Notes: generated by a model not told the origin, from the sequence alone. DNA of 64,000 nucleotides from Hymenopus coronatus (GCA_030762935.1 CM060887.1:15430501-15494500); one strand, 5' to 3'; shown: positions 32,231-43,060, counted from the first letter of the stretch. Numbers and translations: made by a program.

Positions 32231-33514
32231 ATGTCGCTTGCGATCGAGATATGAGGTGTGTGCAGAGAAATGGAGGTCAGCTTAAATGCTGTATACAATG
32301 TGTATTGTTTGTTTATATAAATACATATATTGTTTATATTAATAAAAAAATTTGCCACTCCTATATCTATCTGAATAGCATTCGACAGACACACACACAC
32401 CATAAGAAATTGTGGATTTAACCAATGCCTATACGCACGAAACTATCATTTGTTCAAAATTAAGGGTGGAAGGTACAGAACTGACTAGCAAAACTCTTTT
32501 GTTAACAGAACCATTAAAGAATGGAATTAATTGCCTGTAGCAGCCTTTTAGACCGGCCACTCTCTTTGAAGAAATTTAGGAAAAATTCTAATATAATAAA
32601 TGTTGGATAACATAAATGATATTTAGGTGTATTTGATCTCATATTATGGTAAATACTAATGGTAAACTTATTGGTGATATTGATTAGATAATGAATGAAA
32701 CTACTTGCAGTAAAATGATGACTTCATTAACAGTCTATTATATCTAGTTGTACACAGCCTTTATAATACTCGTTTCGAGACGGTTAGTTGTTAAATTTCT
32801 ATTAATTGTGAATTAACTGAGACGTAGTTGGAGTGTTTTGTCATGTACTTATTGTTCATTGCATTATCCTTTGTGATCTTATTTTGTTCATATACCCACT
32901 TGCAGAGGAGTAAATGCGTACATAGCAGTCTCTAAGAGTGCAAGATTAATGTTCTCCACAGTTCAATTAACTAATTAGGCCATCACTAGTGCTTAACTTT
33001 GTTAATGCCGTTTGAAACCACTTGATGTTTTACTTTCTCTACTCTCTATGGCTTTGTAGCGCGCATACAAATTATTCATTTTCATATTTGTATTTCTTTA
33101 CGCTAATATGCACAGTTTTCATTTGTCTTTCATTTCTTCATCCGTCTCCTCAACTGAAATGCATTTGTTGCAAACTTCAAGTCATATGTTTGATTTATCT
33201 CTGCAGTGATGAAGCATTTCTGTAGTCCCTGTGAATTCATATTCTCTTCGGAGGGGAAATGGCAGAATGATCACGGATTTCCCTAAAGACGCTTGGTCGT
33301 TCAGACTAGCGCACGTTCAGATTTCAATTCACTTTCGAGAGGAGACTTGAAACCCTATGTATTAAATGGAAGAGAGCCCTGGGACTTACTCCATTCTAAA
33401 TGAGAAATTAGAAACACAAAGCAACCTCGTGGATCTTATAGCGCAACAGTTTGAGACACAGAAGTTACTGGAAAATGCTAAGCCATGGCCGGCTTCTGCA
33501 GGTGGAGTCAGTCT
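32231..33514. other. unannotated AT-rich DNA
   Basis: No supported gene. A short CA tract lies at 32388-32400. Open frames here are short and overlapping. Confidence 0.35.
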
Positions 33515-33610
33515 GAATTAACGGTAGCTCAATTGGTTAACATAAATGCAAAATATGATATTCACGGTTTTAATCTGATTCTACCTTTTCTAGGCTTGCG
33601 TGGAAGCACT
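33515..33610 (+). mobile_element. degenerate tRNA-like SINE head
   Basis: GGTAGCTCAATTGGTTAACATAA resembles a box A region and TTCACGGTTTTAATCTGATTC a decayed box B. Too degenerate for a tRNA gene. Confidence 0.35.
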
Positions 33611-33627
33611 AACTAGTAATTAATAAG

Positions 33628-34730
33628 AGGCCGGATCGAAAATGAACGTAGAATATATTTTTTTTTTTTACAAAAAAGTTTAATAATTAACAAAATATAT
33701 ATCACGAATGAACTTACACTTTTACCTACTTTTCGACATAGTCACCAACTTTCTCAACACGTTTGCCCCATCATGATGCCAGTTTCAATATGTTGTATTC
33801 GTAGAAATCCCGTTTCCCTGGAGTTTGCGGACTGCTGATTTCACTTCCGCATCTATCCTAAAGCGTTGGCTGGCCAGGAATTTCATGGTCCCATACAGAT
33901 GAAAGTCCGACAGTGCAAGGTCCGGACTATATGGTTGATGCCGGAGCACCCCCCAACCAAATTTGATTATTTTCTGACGAAAAGCAGCAGCAACATCGGG
34001 GCGAGCATTGGCATGAAGTTTGGCATTCACAGTGGTCCCGTGTTCAGCAAAGTCCACCTATAAAACACCATGCATATCCCAGAACACTGTCAGAACCACT
34101 TTCCTAGCAGATTGAGTCACTCAACCAGCACGTTTCCACTCATACTTGTCTGCTTTGTTTCGGTCGTGCACTGGTATGCCCACGTCTCATCGCCAGTGAT
34201 AATTCCTTTTAGAAAGGCATGCCCTTCTGCGGTGTAGACCGCTAACTGATCCAAGCGTCATCCATCATTTGCTGGCCCTTATAGTTGTCTGTCAGATTCT
34301 TAGGAACCCAGCGAGCACTAACTTTACTAAATTCAAAAAAGTGTTGTGAACAATATCGTACACTACACCATAGGAAATGTTGAACTGCTGCGATAAGGTT
34401 CGCGGTCGTTCAAAATTGCCGCCTCAATGGCTCTGGCATTCTGCGGGGTTGCAGCTGTTACCGGCCTCCCGGAGCGTGGTGAATCACTAAGACATTGCTA
34501 TGGTCCATGCAACCATTCCCATACACGCCACGCATTTCTTGTGAATTTCACTCGGTTTATGCTCCTTGGTCCAATAATATCGAAGCACACTTCTCTGCTT
34601 TTCACACTTGGACGACAGTAGTATGCGCGTCATATTTGTTGTGTAGTTCACCCATCTCTTGGTAGAGCTGCACATGAAATAAAAAATACCATCTGTAGTG
34701 AAAGCTTTAACTACATTTCTATGAAATTGC
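33628..34730 (-). pseudogene. mariner-type transposase, dead copy
   Basis: The minus strand shows all parts of a mariner transposase in order but in several frames. Near 34600-34550 there is the N-terminal EKQRSVLRYYWTKEHKPSEIH segment. SDSPRSGRPVTAATPQNARA (about 34490-34430) and the KVSARWVPKNLTD linker (about 34330-34290) follow. The C-terminal half lies in one frame (33785-34057). At the position of the second catalytic Asp the usual H-D-N-A-R-P-H reads HANARPD, so the Asp is Ala. The third is kept (YSPDLALSDFHLY). Stops and frameshifts in the middle make it inactive. A CGACATAGTCACC box, typical of the mariner 3' side, is at about 33735. The ends are not clear. Confidence 0.8.
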
Positions 34731-35179
34731 AATATTCCAGCTGTAATACCAAGGCAGAAAAATTATTGTGCGTCATTTTCAATCCACCCTCTACATTTGT
34801 GTCTAGTCAGTCTTTTGCATGCCTACTACATACTATGATGCCAGTAGAAGACATTCTGGGTTCAGGACCAAGTTTTCCTGGATACGGAGATGATATTAGG
34901 AAACATGATACGGACTTCCATTGCATATGTTGTTTTCCTAACAGAAAAACTGCCGTTGGAAGTTTGGACAAACCTGAGAACAAGAGCTACTGGATGGTAG
35001 CAAGTAGGTAACCAAAAGAAAGATGGGTTGAAGCAGCCTCAAGGGAAGAATACATAACGCTTGGCACGCCTGCCTTAACCAATTCTAACATTCCCTTTCA
35101 TTTCACCACAAAGTTCACGTCATTTAATACATGGTTTGTAATTTCAGATTAAACAGTATGGACTGTATAACAAATTCCG
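34731..35179. other. unannotated DNA with a 96-codon frame
   Basis: The plus-strand frame at 34721-35011 has no motif I recognise and overlaps the mariner edge. Not called as a gene. Confidence 0.3.
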
Positions 35180-36016
35180 AAAAATCTTATGTGTTACATT
35201 CACATGACTTTCTCTACATCTCTGTAACAAATTATTGCTAAAAATCTTGTCCTATTTCATGTTAATCGAGATAAATATGAGTAGAAATGCTTTCTTATAA
35301 GTTTAAGGGAAATAAAGAAATATACCGGGCTAAAACGATAGTCAAATCTTTGAAAAGCTGGTTGCCATGAGAATGAAATCCGTTTCTTTGCATTGCCAGG
35401 AGTTGAAAAATTCCCATATGTGAAAAGTTGAGTACTTTACAACTGAAATCAATAACAAGGAATATCTTGGAAACGGTCAACTCTACAGCATAAATTGTGT
35501 GTTTTATTGAGATATACTTTTTTTGTGAAGTAAATTTCTTACGGTTAACCGTTATGCAAAATTCTACAAAAATCATACAAAATCATTCTTCAGAGGTTAT
35601 TTTAAGAACAATCAAAATACTCATTCTATGTGTGTTGTGAATAACTTTAATATACGGTATTTTAACCAAAATCGTTTGTGCCATTTTTGAGAAGGATAAG
35701 TTTTCAAAACTTTTTCCATGTAAATGGTAATTTGGAGTAGGAGGATTTTCTTGATAATCGTTTTGTCGCATCCTTGGAAGATACCAAACTTAAATATTAG
35801 TTTTGTATTTTACGGTCTTTTCGTTTTTTGAGCTATGCTATCTACAGACACACACAGGGACCTTCATCTATTTTTCTTTCTTTTTTTTTTTTTTTTTTTT
35901 TTTTTTTTGATTCAGTGGGTCTCAAAACATATTCCGAAGAAATTTCGGTACCGAATTTTGGGTGCATTACAATACCTTATCTATACACTATGTACATAGT
36001 AGGTGTAGAGAAAGTA
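35180..36016 (+). repeat. Fam-A copy, full length
   Basis: GAAAAATCTTATGTGTTACATTC to GTGTAGAGAAAGTAATAA. A long T run (about 35880-35908) replaces part of the region after the microsatellite. The palindrome is good (CTATACACTATGTACATAG). Confidence 0.87.
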
Positions 36017-36203
36017 ATAAAGTAGCAGATAAATCGCTCAATGTTAATAAGTTCGTGAAGCAATACTTACCTGCCAACTTCTTGAGATTGAAACCCGTAG
36101 ACTTTCCCTAGTCCTGAAAATTGCAAATCATTTTGAGATATCGTTAAATTTGGATTGCGAAAAACGTTCACTGTAGTAAATGTACAAATATTACACGTAA
36201 AAA
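36017..36203 (+). repeat. short dispersed repeat
   Basis: TACCTGCCAACTTCTTGAGATTGAAACC ... GACTTTCCCTAG shares its layout with about 14005-14115. Type unknown. Confidence 0.4.
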
Positions 36204-36862
36204 AATCTTATGTGTTCCACTCACACGACTTCCTCCACATCTTTGTAACAAAACATTTTTAGTGAGCTTATCCTCTATTATATCATGCTAATCGAGATAA
36301 ACATTAACAGAAATGGTCGAATTACTTAGTTTCTTGTAAGTAGAAGCGGAAACAAGGGAATACACTAGGCTAAACCGGCAGTCAAATGTTTTAAAATGTG
36401 GCTGCTATGGGAGTGAAATCAGTTTCTTGGCATGGCCAGAAGTTGACAGGTTCCCGCATAAGAAATGTTTAAATATTTTAAAACTGAAACTAATAACAGG
36501 GAATAACTCGAAAACGGTCAACTACATGAAAAAAATTTATGACATAAATTGTGTGTTTTAACTGGATCATTTTTATAGTATGTTTTTGTGTATCTCTTAT
36601 GGTTTAACCATTATGCAAAAGTTAGCAAAATTCATCCAGAATAAAGGGCCCTTCAAGGCTATTCCCAGAAAATTCAAGATATACATTTTATTTATGATGT
36701 AAATAGTTTTAATATACGGTATTTTAATCAAAATCATGAAAGCCATTTTTGAGAAATGCGAATTTTCGAAAATTTCTGAAATTATTCGTATCGCATCCTT
36801 GGAAAATACTGAACATATCCACAAAGTTTGGTATTTTACTGAATGTTGCTTCGTTTTGTCTA
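36204..36862 (+). repeat. Fam-A copy, 5' two thirds
   Basis: AAAAAAATCTTATGTGTTCC through the GAAAATACTGAACAT block. It is then joined to an inverted Fam-A segment. The AAGGGTAGTT block is missing. Confidence 0.82.
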
Positions 36863-37140
36863 CTTTTTCTGGGAATAGTCTCTGAAGACACGTTTATTCT
36901 GGGTGAATTTGCGAAAATTTTCATAAAAAATGTAGATCACGATAAAACACACAATTTATTTCATATACATTTTTTTTTCAGGAGTTGGCCGTTTTAGAGA
37001 TATTCCTTGTTATTGATTTCAGCTATAAAATACGGGAGTCTGTCAATTCCTGGTCACGCAAAGAAACGGAGTTCAACGGAGTAGTCTAGTGTATTCTCTT
37101 ATTTCCCTTCTACTTATAAAGGAACTAATTAATAAGACCG
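36863..37140 (-). repeat. Fam-A segment in inverse orientation within a composite
   Basis: From TTTTTCTGGGAATAGTCTC to AACTAATTAATAAGACCG. It resembles the reverse of 36300-36700 but differs at many positions, so it came from another copy and not from local inversion. Confidence 0.78.
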
Positions 37141-37937
37141 TCTCAAAACACATATTTCCGGTGAAATCTCGATATAGAACTTTTGGGTACAATACAATAC
37201 ATTCTCTATACACTATGTACGAGGGCCGTTTTTTTTCAGCTTCCGATAGGCTATAAATAAAAGACAAGTTCATAGAAAACAATTATTTTATCACTAAAAG
37301 CTTTGTACACTTATGGTTACTTTTCAACATAATCACCGAAAAGATTGAGACATTTATTGTACCTGTGCACAAGCTTTGCAAAACCCCCTTCAAAAGGTGT
37401 TGCCGCCAATGATATCAAATGACGTTTTGAAGATCTTCGTTGGTTTGAAAGTGCTGCCCTCCTAGCCACGTCTTCAGCTCAGGGAAAAGATGAAATTCGC
37501 TGGGTATCAGGTCAGGACTGTACGGCGGATGATCGAAAATGTCCCATTTAGATTGTTCAAGCAGCCGATGGGTTGTGCCAGCAGTTGTGGACGAGCGTTG
37601 TCAAGGATCAACACAATTCCTGAAGTCAGCATTCCTCTTCGTTTGATTTGAATGGCTCTCCGCAGACGTCCTAAAATACGAAGATCTTCAAAACAACGTC
37701 AATGTTCATTCGAAATCATTGGCGGCAACATTTTTCGAAGCGAGTATTGCAAAGCTTGTGCACAGGTACGATATATATCTCAATCTTTTCGGTGATTAAG
37801 TTGAAAAGTAACCATAAGTGAAGAAAGAAATTAGTAATAAACTAATTAATTGTTTTCTATGAACTTGTCTTTTATAAATAGCCTATCGGAGGTTGGAAAA
37901 AAAAGCAGCCCTCGTACATAGTTACGTGTAGAGAAAG
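37141..37937 (+). repeat. Fam-A 3' end split by a mariner derivative
   Basis: TCTCAAAACACATATTTCCGG ... ACATTCTCTATACACTATG lies before the insert, and CATAGTTACGTGTAGAGAAAG follows it. Removing the insert and one TA restores the family palindrome. Confidence 0.88.
37220..37914 (-). mobile_element. foldback mariner derivative (TA-flanked)
   Basis: A 695-bp insert flanked by TA (37218-37219 and 37915-37916) at the apex of a Fam-A palindrome. Outer ends are CGAGGGCCGTTTTTTTTCAG and the inverse GGAAAAAAAAGCAGCCCTCG. The inverted arms are long: 37220-37439 against 37679-37914. Between them the minus strand encodes a piece of mariner transposase C-terminus, with a GIVLILDNARP-type second-Asp segment and, in another frame, PSEFHLFPELKTWLGG where the third Asp is Glu. 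The right arm is a second, inverted copy of the 3' end. A copy with the same inner junction is at 41571-41804, so this rearranged form has moved. Confidence 0.85.
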
Positions 37938-38699
37938 TAAAACTGGCTTGCTATTGGTTTGAATGTTCAAATCTTGAAAGGCTTTCACTGCTGACAAAAC
38001 GGTAGCGGTGTCCGAATATAAACGTAACCCAACAAGGCACGTAGAAGATGAAAGTAAAAACGTCTGTTGGTGCAAGACCAGTAAGTTAATGCCACTATCA
38101 TAACTTCTGAAAGTGATAACTTGCGGCTATTTTATTCTCAGACCAGAACTATAAATCGCGCCACGCATAATTTTGAAGCCGGTATCTGTTACACTTTTTT
38201 CTTTCCATTCCGGCACCGAGTTAAAGCCTCTTCTCTCGGAGTCTACACCAAGGGGAAGAAAAATGAATATAAATGAGATGGGTAGAGGGTTACGTCATGG
38301 GGTGCGCCTTGTGAATGGGAGTACAGAGCTGCGGCACGCCTTCCTTCCTTCCACTGTTGCCAACGTCCGAATATCTCATTCACCATTCGATGCATTGATA
38401 TTGCAACAGCAGGCTTGCGTAATCCTCGGATCTCTTCGCTAATATCCAGTATCATATTGTGCCTTTTAAACAGAGCGTATGGGCGGCTTTTACATAACAC
38501 AGTCGAAGTAAGCATGCATGTAAACCTTGCGTAAAGTAGGGGAAAAACCGTAGTACAAACAAAAACATACATTTCCATATCTATAAATGCTCATAAAATG
38601 GAACTTTAGTATAAAAGAAAACCATCGTTAGCTGCATGTTTACAATATAAGGAATTTCACAGTACATACAGCTATTGCAACAGTAAACTAGTTTTAATA
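37938..38699. other. unannotated DNA
   Basis: 38200-38450 has higher GC content and overlapping open frames on both strands, without a motif I can name. Confidence 0.35.
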
Positions 38700-38952
38700 A
38701 TTTGATGTGTTCCATTAACATATCTTTCTCTAACAATTTTCCTTCTTTTATCTACGACTTGCCAATATAAATAAATTGGTTTATTACTTGCTCGCTTGTT
38801 AGTAGAAAGGAAATAAGGGGATACACTAGGCTTAAGCGATAGTCAAATCTTTTAACAGCTGGTCGCTATGTGAAACAATTGAAGTTCGGTTCGCTTTGCA
38901 TGAACCTGTTTGAGAAAAGTTAGTTTAAAACTGAAACCAATAACAATGAATA
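38700..38952 (+). repeat. Fam-A 5' fragment
   Basis: TTTGATGTGTTCCATTAACAT to CAATGAATATCT, interrupted by a SINE2 copy. Confidence 0.75.
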
Positions 38953-39091
38953 TCTGACTGTTCGAGTGGTCAGGAGCTGGCTTCTCGCCCGGAGGTCCCG
39001 GGTTCGATTCCCCGACTGGGGCGGGGAATTTTTCTTTATCCAGAATTATTCACTAGTCCTCACAGGGCCTGAAAGTATTATGAGAGAGTGA

Positions 39092-39132
<41 letters not shown>

Positions 39133-39250
39133 AGGAAAATAAAACTATTTTAAACCCAACGTAAAGAACCTACAGACTATTTGTTTTTAAAGCCCCCCAT
39201 ATGACTTTATATGCTAAATGGAGCTATATAAATGAAATAATAAAAAAAAA
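38953..39250 (+). mobile_element. tRNA-derived SINE, SINE2 family with (TG)n
   Basis: Head with box A GAGTGGTCAGGAGC and box B GGGTTCGATTCCCC, linker GAATTTTTCTTTATCCAGAATTATTC, a TG microsatellite (39093-39129), TTGAGGAAAATAAAACTATTT, AAAGCCCCCCATATGACTTTA and an A-rich tail. It sits inside a Fam-A region: Fam-A sequence lies on both sides, though not in clean register. Confidence 0.85.
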
Positions 39251-40034
39251 ATAGTTTATTCTTTTATCTACAACAAGCAATCAGGTAAACAAACATTAGT
39301 AGAAACTGCCTTAGTACTGTTTTCTCGTATGTAGAAGCGACAATGAGGGATAAACTAGGTGAAAAAATTGAAGTTCGACTCCCTTTGCATCTTAAGAGAG
39401 ATGAAACGAAACATCACTTCCCGTTTGAGAAAAGTTAAAAAGTGGTTTAAAATTGAAACAAATAACAAAGAATATTTCGAAAACGCACAACACTATAAGA
39501 AAAACGTATATCACACAAATGATGTATTTTAACGAGATATACAATTTTTGGGTAGTAAGTTTTGTGTATCTCTTAAGCGTTACGCAAAATTCTGCAAAAC
39601 TCATCCAGAATATAGAGGTCTTCAGAGGTTATCCCCAAAAAAGTAAAACATGCAGTTTATTTTGATGTAAATATCTTTAATATGAGATATTTTAATCAAA
39701 ATCGTTGGAGCCATTTTTGAGAAAATAAAAATTTCCGGAGTTTTTTTTCATATAAAGGGTAGCTAAGGCTGGGGGATTTTCTTGAAAATCTTCGTGTCGC
39801 ATCCTTGGAAGATACTGAACTTAAATATTAAATTTGATTGTTAACGATCTATTAGTTTTTGAGCTATGCTGTCCAGAAACATACGCACATAGGACCTTTT
39901 TCTAAAAAAAAAAAATTAGGGCTCAGGGGACCTCAAAACATATTCCGGAGAAATCTCGGTATCAAATTTTTGGATGGAATACAATACCTCCTCTATACAC
40001 TATATACTAAGTACGTGTAAAGAAAGTAAAATGT
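39251..40034 (+). repeat. Fam-A copy
   Basis: TAGTTTATTCTTTTATCTAC to TACGTGTAAAGAAAGTAAAA. The extreme 5' terminus is missing because the SINE2 tail abuts it. Two copies may be present, since the 38700-38952 fragment already carries the first blocks. Confidence 0.82.
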
Positions 40035-40138
40035 TCTTTATTGGATTCAGTAGACTTTAAAATGTGTATTTGCAATGAAATCTCGGTTGGGGTGCAATAA
40101 CTTCTCTAAGTACTATGTACTAAGTAAGGAAAGTAAAA
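40035..40138 (+). repeat. Fam-A 3'-end fragment
   Basis: A second 3' end directly after the first (GGATTCAGTAGACTTTAAAATG, GAAATCTCGGTTGG, CTAAGTAAGGAAAGTAAAA), as in the copy at 4462-5456. Confidence 0.75.
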
Positions 40139-40961
40139 ACAGTGTAATATTATGTAAAGAACAACATTTCATTACAAATTATTATACCGTGACGCTAATA
40201 GTTTTTGTAACTTTTGTGTATGTTATAAATTATCAATGTTTAAGTACACAGGCATGACACTGTCAAGTCTTGTAAGCTCTTGAATTGTAAAAATGTATGC
40301 CCATGTGCAAGGGGCCTTAAATAAGATTAAACCGGTCCTAAGGAATCATTGAAAGTTATCTTAACCGTTTGAGCGCTGCAGGAGGAGAATGGAGGTCTTT
40401 GGTTCCCAAAACGCAATACATGACCTCTTGTTTCGAGCTGTACAGACCTTTAATGTACTTGCAAATGGCCTTTTGAGTGACATTAATTTATAGAATGGGC
40501 AAACATGAAAGACTTAAGTCCCCTGCAGACGAGAATCAACAATAAAACGCATGCATTCACCCCCGCTGATGACAAAGCCATAAACGTCTACAGCACTATC
40601 AAAATAACCTCAAAACCAGACATGTTTTATTACCCATATAATGGTCCTAACTGGATGTTTCGTTGAAGAGACCACCCAATAGCTTTAGCATGTCCATGGA
40701 TGGAATTTGTCTGCAGGGGTGATATAGCAAATTCCTGGATGGTGTCAAGTTTTTTCTAGAAGACTTGCCGCGTGCGGATGCAACCTACGGCGGTGCAATA
40801 ACCAACACTGGTAGCCTGCCGAAAATGATTTGCTTAAGAAGGAACCGAGTCACGCAAAAGGCCCGGGTTCAATGATCAAAGAGCCTGTTCTCAAAACACG
40901 CAGCAGGACAATGCTACCGCACGTGTCTTTCAGTCCAGGCACGCGAAACTATCAGTTGTTA
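40139..40961. other. unannotated DNA
   Basis: TTAACCGTTTGAGCGCTGC at about 40371 looks like a piggyBac-type end, but I found no partner end. A degenerate tRNA-like segment (box B-like CCCGGGTTCAATG) is at about 40800-40880. Confidence 0.35.
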
Positions 40962-41570
40962 CTTTCTCTAGCCGTATGTACGTAGAATATAATACTAGCT
41001 AAACAATATATTGTATTCCACCTAAAAATTCAGATCGGAAATATATGTTTTGGGGTCACCCTAGTCCGAAAAGATGGGTTCCACTCACATGACTTTCTCT
41101 ACATCTCTGCAACAAATTATTGTTAAAAGCTTATGCTTCTATTTATTTCATGCTAATTGAGAAAATTACTAGAAATTGATTTATTACTTGCTTCCTTGTA
41201 AGTAGAAGCGAAATAAGGGAGTACTATAGGTTAAAGTGATAGTCAAAAGCTGGTTGCTATGTGACTGAAGTTCCTTTGTTTGTATGGACAGGAGCTGAGA
41301 TATTCCTGCATGAGAAAAGGATAAGTTTTTTAAAGCTGGAACAAATAACAAGGAATACCTCAAAATCGGTCAGCTCCACGAAAAAAAAAAAATACATATG
41401 ACATAAGTTGTGTGTTTTATCGTGATCTACATACATTTTTTGTAGAAGTTTTTGTCTGTCTCTTACAGTTTGCCAGTTATGCAAAATTCAATAAAATTCA
41501 TCCAGAATAAAGAGGTCTTTAGAGGCTATTTCCAGAAAATTTAGGATACACATTTTATTTGGCATGTCCC
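40962..41570 (+). repeat. Fam-A copy with inverted terminal segment, truncated by mariner
   Basis: A reversed 3' end (TTACTTTCTCTAGCCG ... GGAAATATATGTTTTGGGGTC, 40962-41060) abuts the 5' start (GATGGGTTCCACTCACATG). The plus copy is cut at CATTTTATTTGGCATGT by a foldback mariner fragment. Confidence 0.8.
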
Positions 41571-41804
41571 ATTGAAATGGTTCAAGGAGTCGATAGGTTG
41601 TGCCAGCAGTGTGTGGACGAGCGTTGTCATGGATCAACACAATTCCGTAAGTCAGCATCCCTCTTTTGAATGGCTCTCCGCAAACGTCGTAAAGTACGAA
41701 GATCACTAAAACATCAATGCTCATTTGAAATCATTGGCGGCAACATTTTTTGAAGCGGGTATTGCAAAGCTTGTGCACAGGTACGATAAAAAAAACGGGC
41801 CTCG
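41571..41804 (-). mobile_element. foldback mariner derivative, truncated second copy
   Basis: Minus strand encodes GIVLIHDNARPHTAGTTY (second catalytic Asp kept). After CGTCGTAAAGTACGAAGATC it switches to an inverted 3' end (GCAAAGCTTGTGCACAGGTACG) and ends GGGCCTCG|TA. The switch point matches the one at about 37670 in the longer copy, so both derive from one rearranged ancestor. Part of the 3' end is deleted (GGTACGATAAAAAAAACGGG). Confidence 0.82.
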
Positions 41805-41871
41805 TATGTAGTGATTCAGCCACGTCACCCAATTATTGCTTATCGAGGAATATAAAGCTAACAACACTCAC
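41805..41871. other. unannotated DNA between mariner and the exon-like segment
   Basis: Short linker. On the minus strand it holds the GTGAGT donor and the start of the putative intron of the exon-like segment at 41872-42034. Confidence 0.35.
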
Positions 41872-42034
41872 TGCGTTTCATCTCCCTTGGACTCGCTTCT
41901 TCCAACACGACGGCAGGCATGGCTTTCACCGTCTGGTACTCTGGCGTCGGGGTCGCTCCATGGGACAGCAACCCTTCTGGGGCCTGCGGGGGCTCCGAGT
42001 GACGCCGGCTCCTGAACAGACGCATTCCGTCGGC
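41872..42034 (-). other. putative coding exon of an unidentified host gene
   Basis: This is a GC-rich island in AT-rich DNA. The minus-strand frame encodes about 54 residues starting ADGMRLFRSRRHSEPPQAPE and ending in ASPREMKR. Codon third positions are mostly G or C. The 3' edge is a consensus splice donor (GCA|GTGAGT at 41871). On the other side AAGCAG (42035-42040) or TAAGCAG (42041-42047) could be the acceptor; the pyrimidine tract is poor and the frame is closed by TGA a little further upstream. The internal ATG might instead be a start codon. No family recognised: Pro/Ser/Glu-rich and basic, as in a disordered tail of a signalling or scaffold protein. It is the most gene-like non-transposon segment in the window. 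Confidence 0.5.
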
Positions 42035-42049
42035 CTGCTTCTGCTTACA

Positions 42050-42325
42050 TGTCACCTCTCACCTGCACATAACATATTCCATATTTTACTATCATAAATA
42101 AAACACCACTTTTCCAGAATCTGTTAAATAAAACGTGTAATAGTTATTTTTATTATAAGTGACTTAAATAGACTATTTGTGAGTGTGATGTTTAGTACAC
42201 GAGCGTGTAAGCTACGTGTAATATACAACGCTTTATCCTATCCTAATATTAACTGAAATGTTCTTATATTAATAAACAGTTTCAATTCTGGTTGTTTAAA
42301 TTACACCAAATAAATCAATAAATTA
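42050..42325. other. AT-rich DNA upstream of the Crypton-like fragment
   Basis: May include the 5' untranslated part of the Crypton-like element (ACGTGTAATATACAACGC near 42213). No other feature. Confidence 0.35.
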
Positions 42326-42469
42326 ATGAAAATGGATATTCCCGAAGAATTTTTAGATTATGCTAAAAAAGTTGTACTTAGTTTGTTACCCGGAAAATCG
42401 AAGGACTTATATGATAAGGAATTTTCATTTAAAGAATGGCGAGCTCTCAAAGGAGTTAAAATAACTTAG
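42326..42469 (+). pseudogene. N-terminal fragment of a Crypton/KIAA1958-like tyrosine recombinase
   Basis: A 47-codon frame beginning MKMDIPEEFLDYAKKVV and continuing LSLLPGKSKDLYDKEFSFKE and WRALKGVKIT, then a TAG stop. This matches my memory of the N-terminus of a widespread animal family of Crypton-derived tyrosine recombinases (LLPxKS..Y..EY..F..W...KGV). No catalytic core (R..HxxR..Y) follows; downstream frames are closed. It is therefore a 3'-truncated relic, or a first exon whose remainder lies elsewhere. Its identity rests on recall, not on a search. Confidence 0.5.
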
Positions 42470-42861
42470 GATGAAATACACAGCTTTGTTGTTTCCTATG
42501 ATACCTGAAATGTATATATGAAGCTTATAGGGTAGGTTAAATACTATTAATAATATTAAACAGTGTAGGCATTTTAAATTCTTTTTCTCAAGTTTCTTTC
42601 GCGCCATGTCGACGCATATGGGACACCTACAGGTGCTTTCTTGATCAATTGGAATTTCTCGTTCGCGATTTCGCCACTATGCGCCATGGTAATGAGAGAT
42701 CAATTCAATGTCCATAGATGGCGCCACAAGATATTACGATTTTCGGACAGAATGTTGGCCAGGAACCATCTTTTTCAATGTATAAGGTGTGAATAGACAT
42801 TACAAAGAACCTTCTGCTTTACTTCCCTTGAGAAGACAGTCATGCTAACCAACATACACCA
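42470..42861. other. unannotated DNA
   Basis: Contains GATGGCGCCAC and GCGCCATGG sites of unknown meaning. No gene seen. Confidence 0.3.
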
Positions 42862-43060
42862 CTTCTAACTTCATGTACCCAAGGTCGCAGCTCAAACCCG
42901 GCGATGATTTTTTTCGGGCGAAGGACTTCTTTGGTAAGGAAAGTAAAGGCGTTGGTCCCGTATCGTATTTACGGCACGTAAGAGAACCTCAAGTCTGATA
43001 AAATGGCCTCTGAGCAAAATTAAGATGTCTTTCATGCCCAAGATGGAATGGGACATTGTG
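42862..43060 (+). mobile_element. SINE1 copy, shortened
   Basis: CTTCATGTACCCAAGGTCGCAG, degraded box B (GCTCAAACCCGG), TTTTTTTCGGGCG, TTTACGGCACGTAAGAGAAC, GGCCTCTGAGC and TTTCATGCCCAAGATGG. The head and the 3' block are lost. Confidence 0.75.

Noticed and set aside
36863..37140. Local inversion within one Fam-A copy at 36.2-37.1 kb.
   Set aside because: The inverted segment differs clearly from the matching plus-strand part, so it came from a separate copy.
40371..40392. A third piggyBac-type end (TTAACCGTTTGAGCGCTGC).
   Set aside because: I found no inverted partner ending in TTAA nearby, so the element cannot be delimited.
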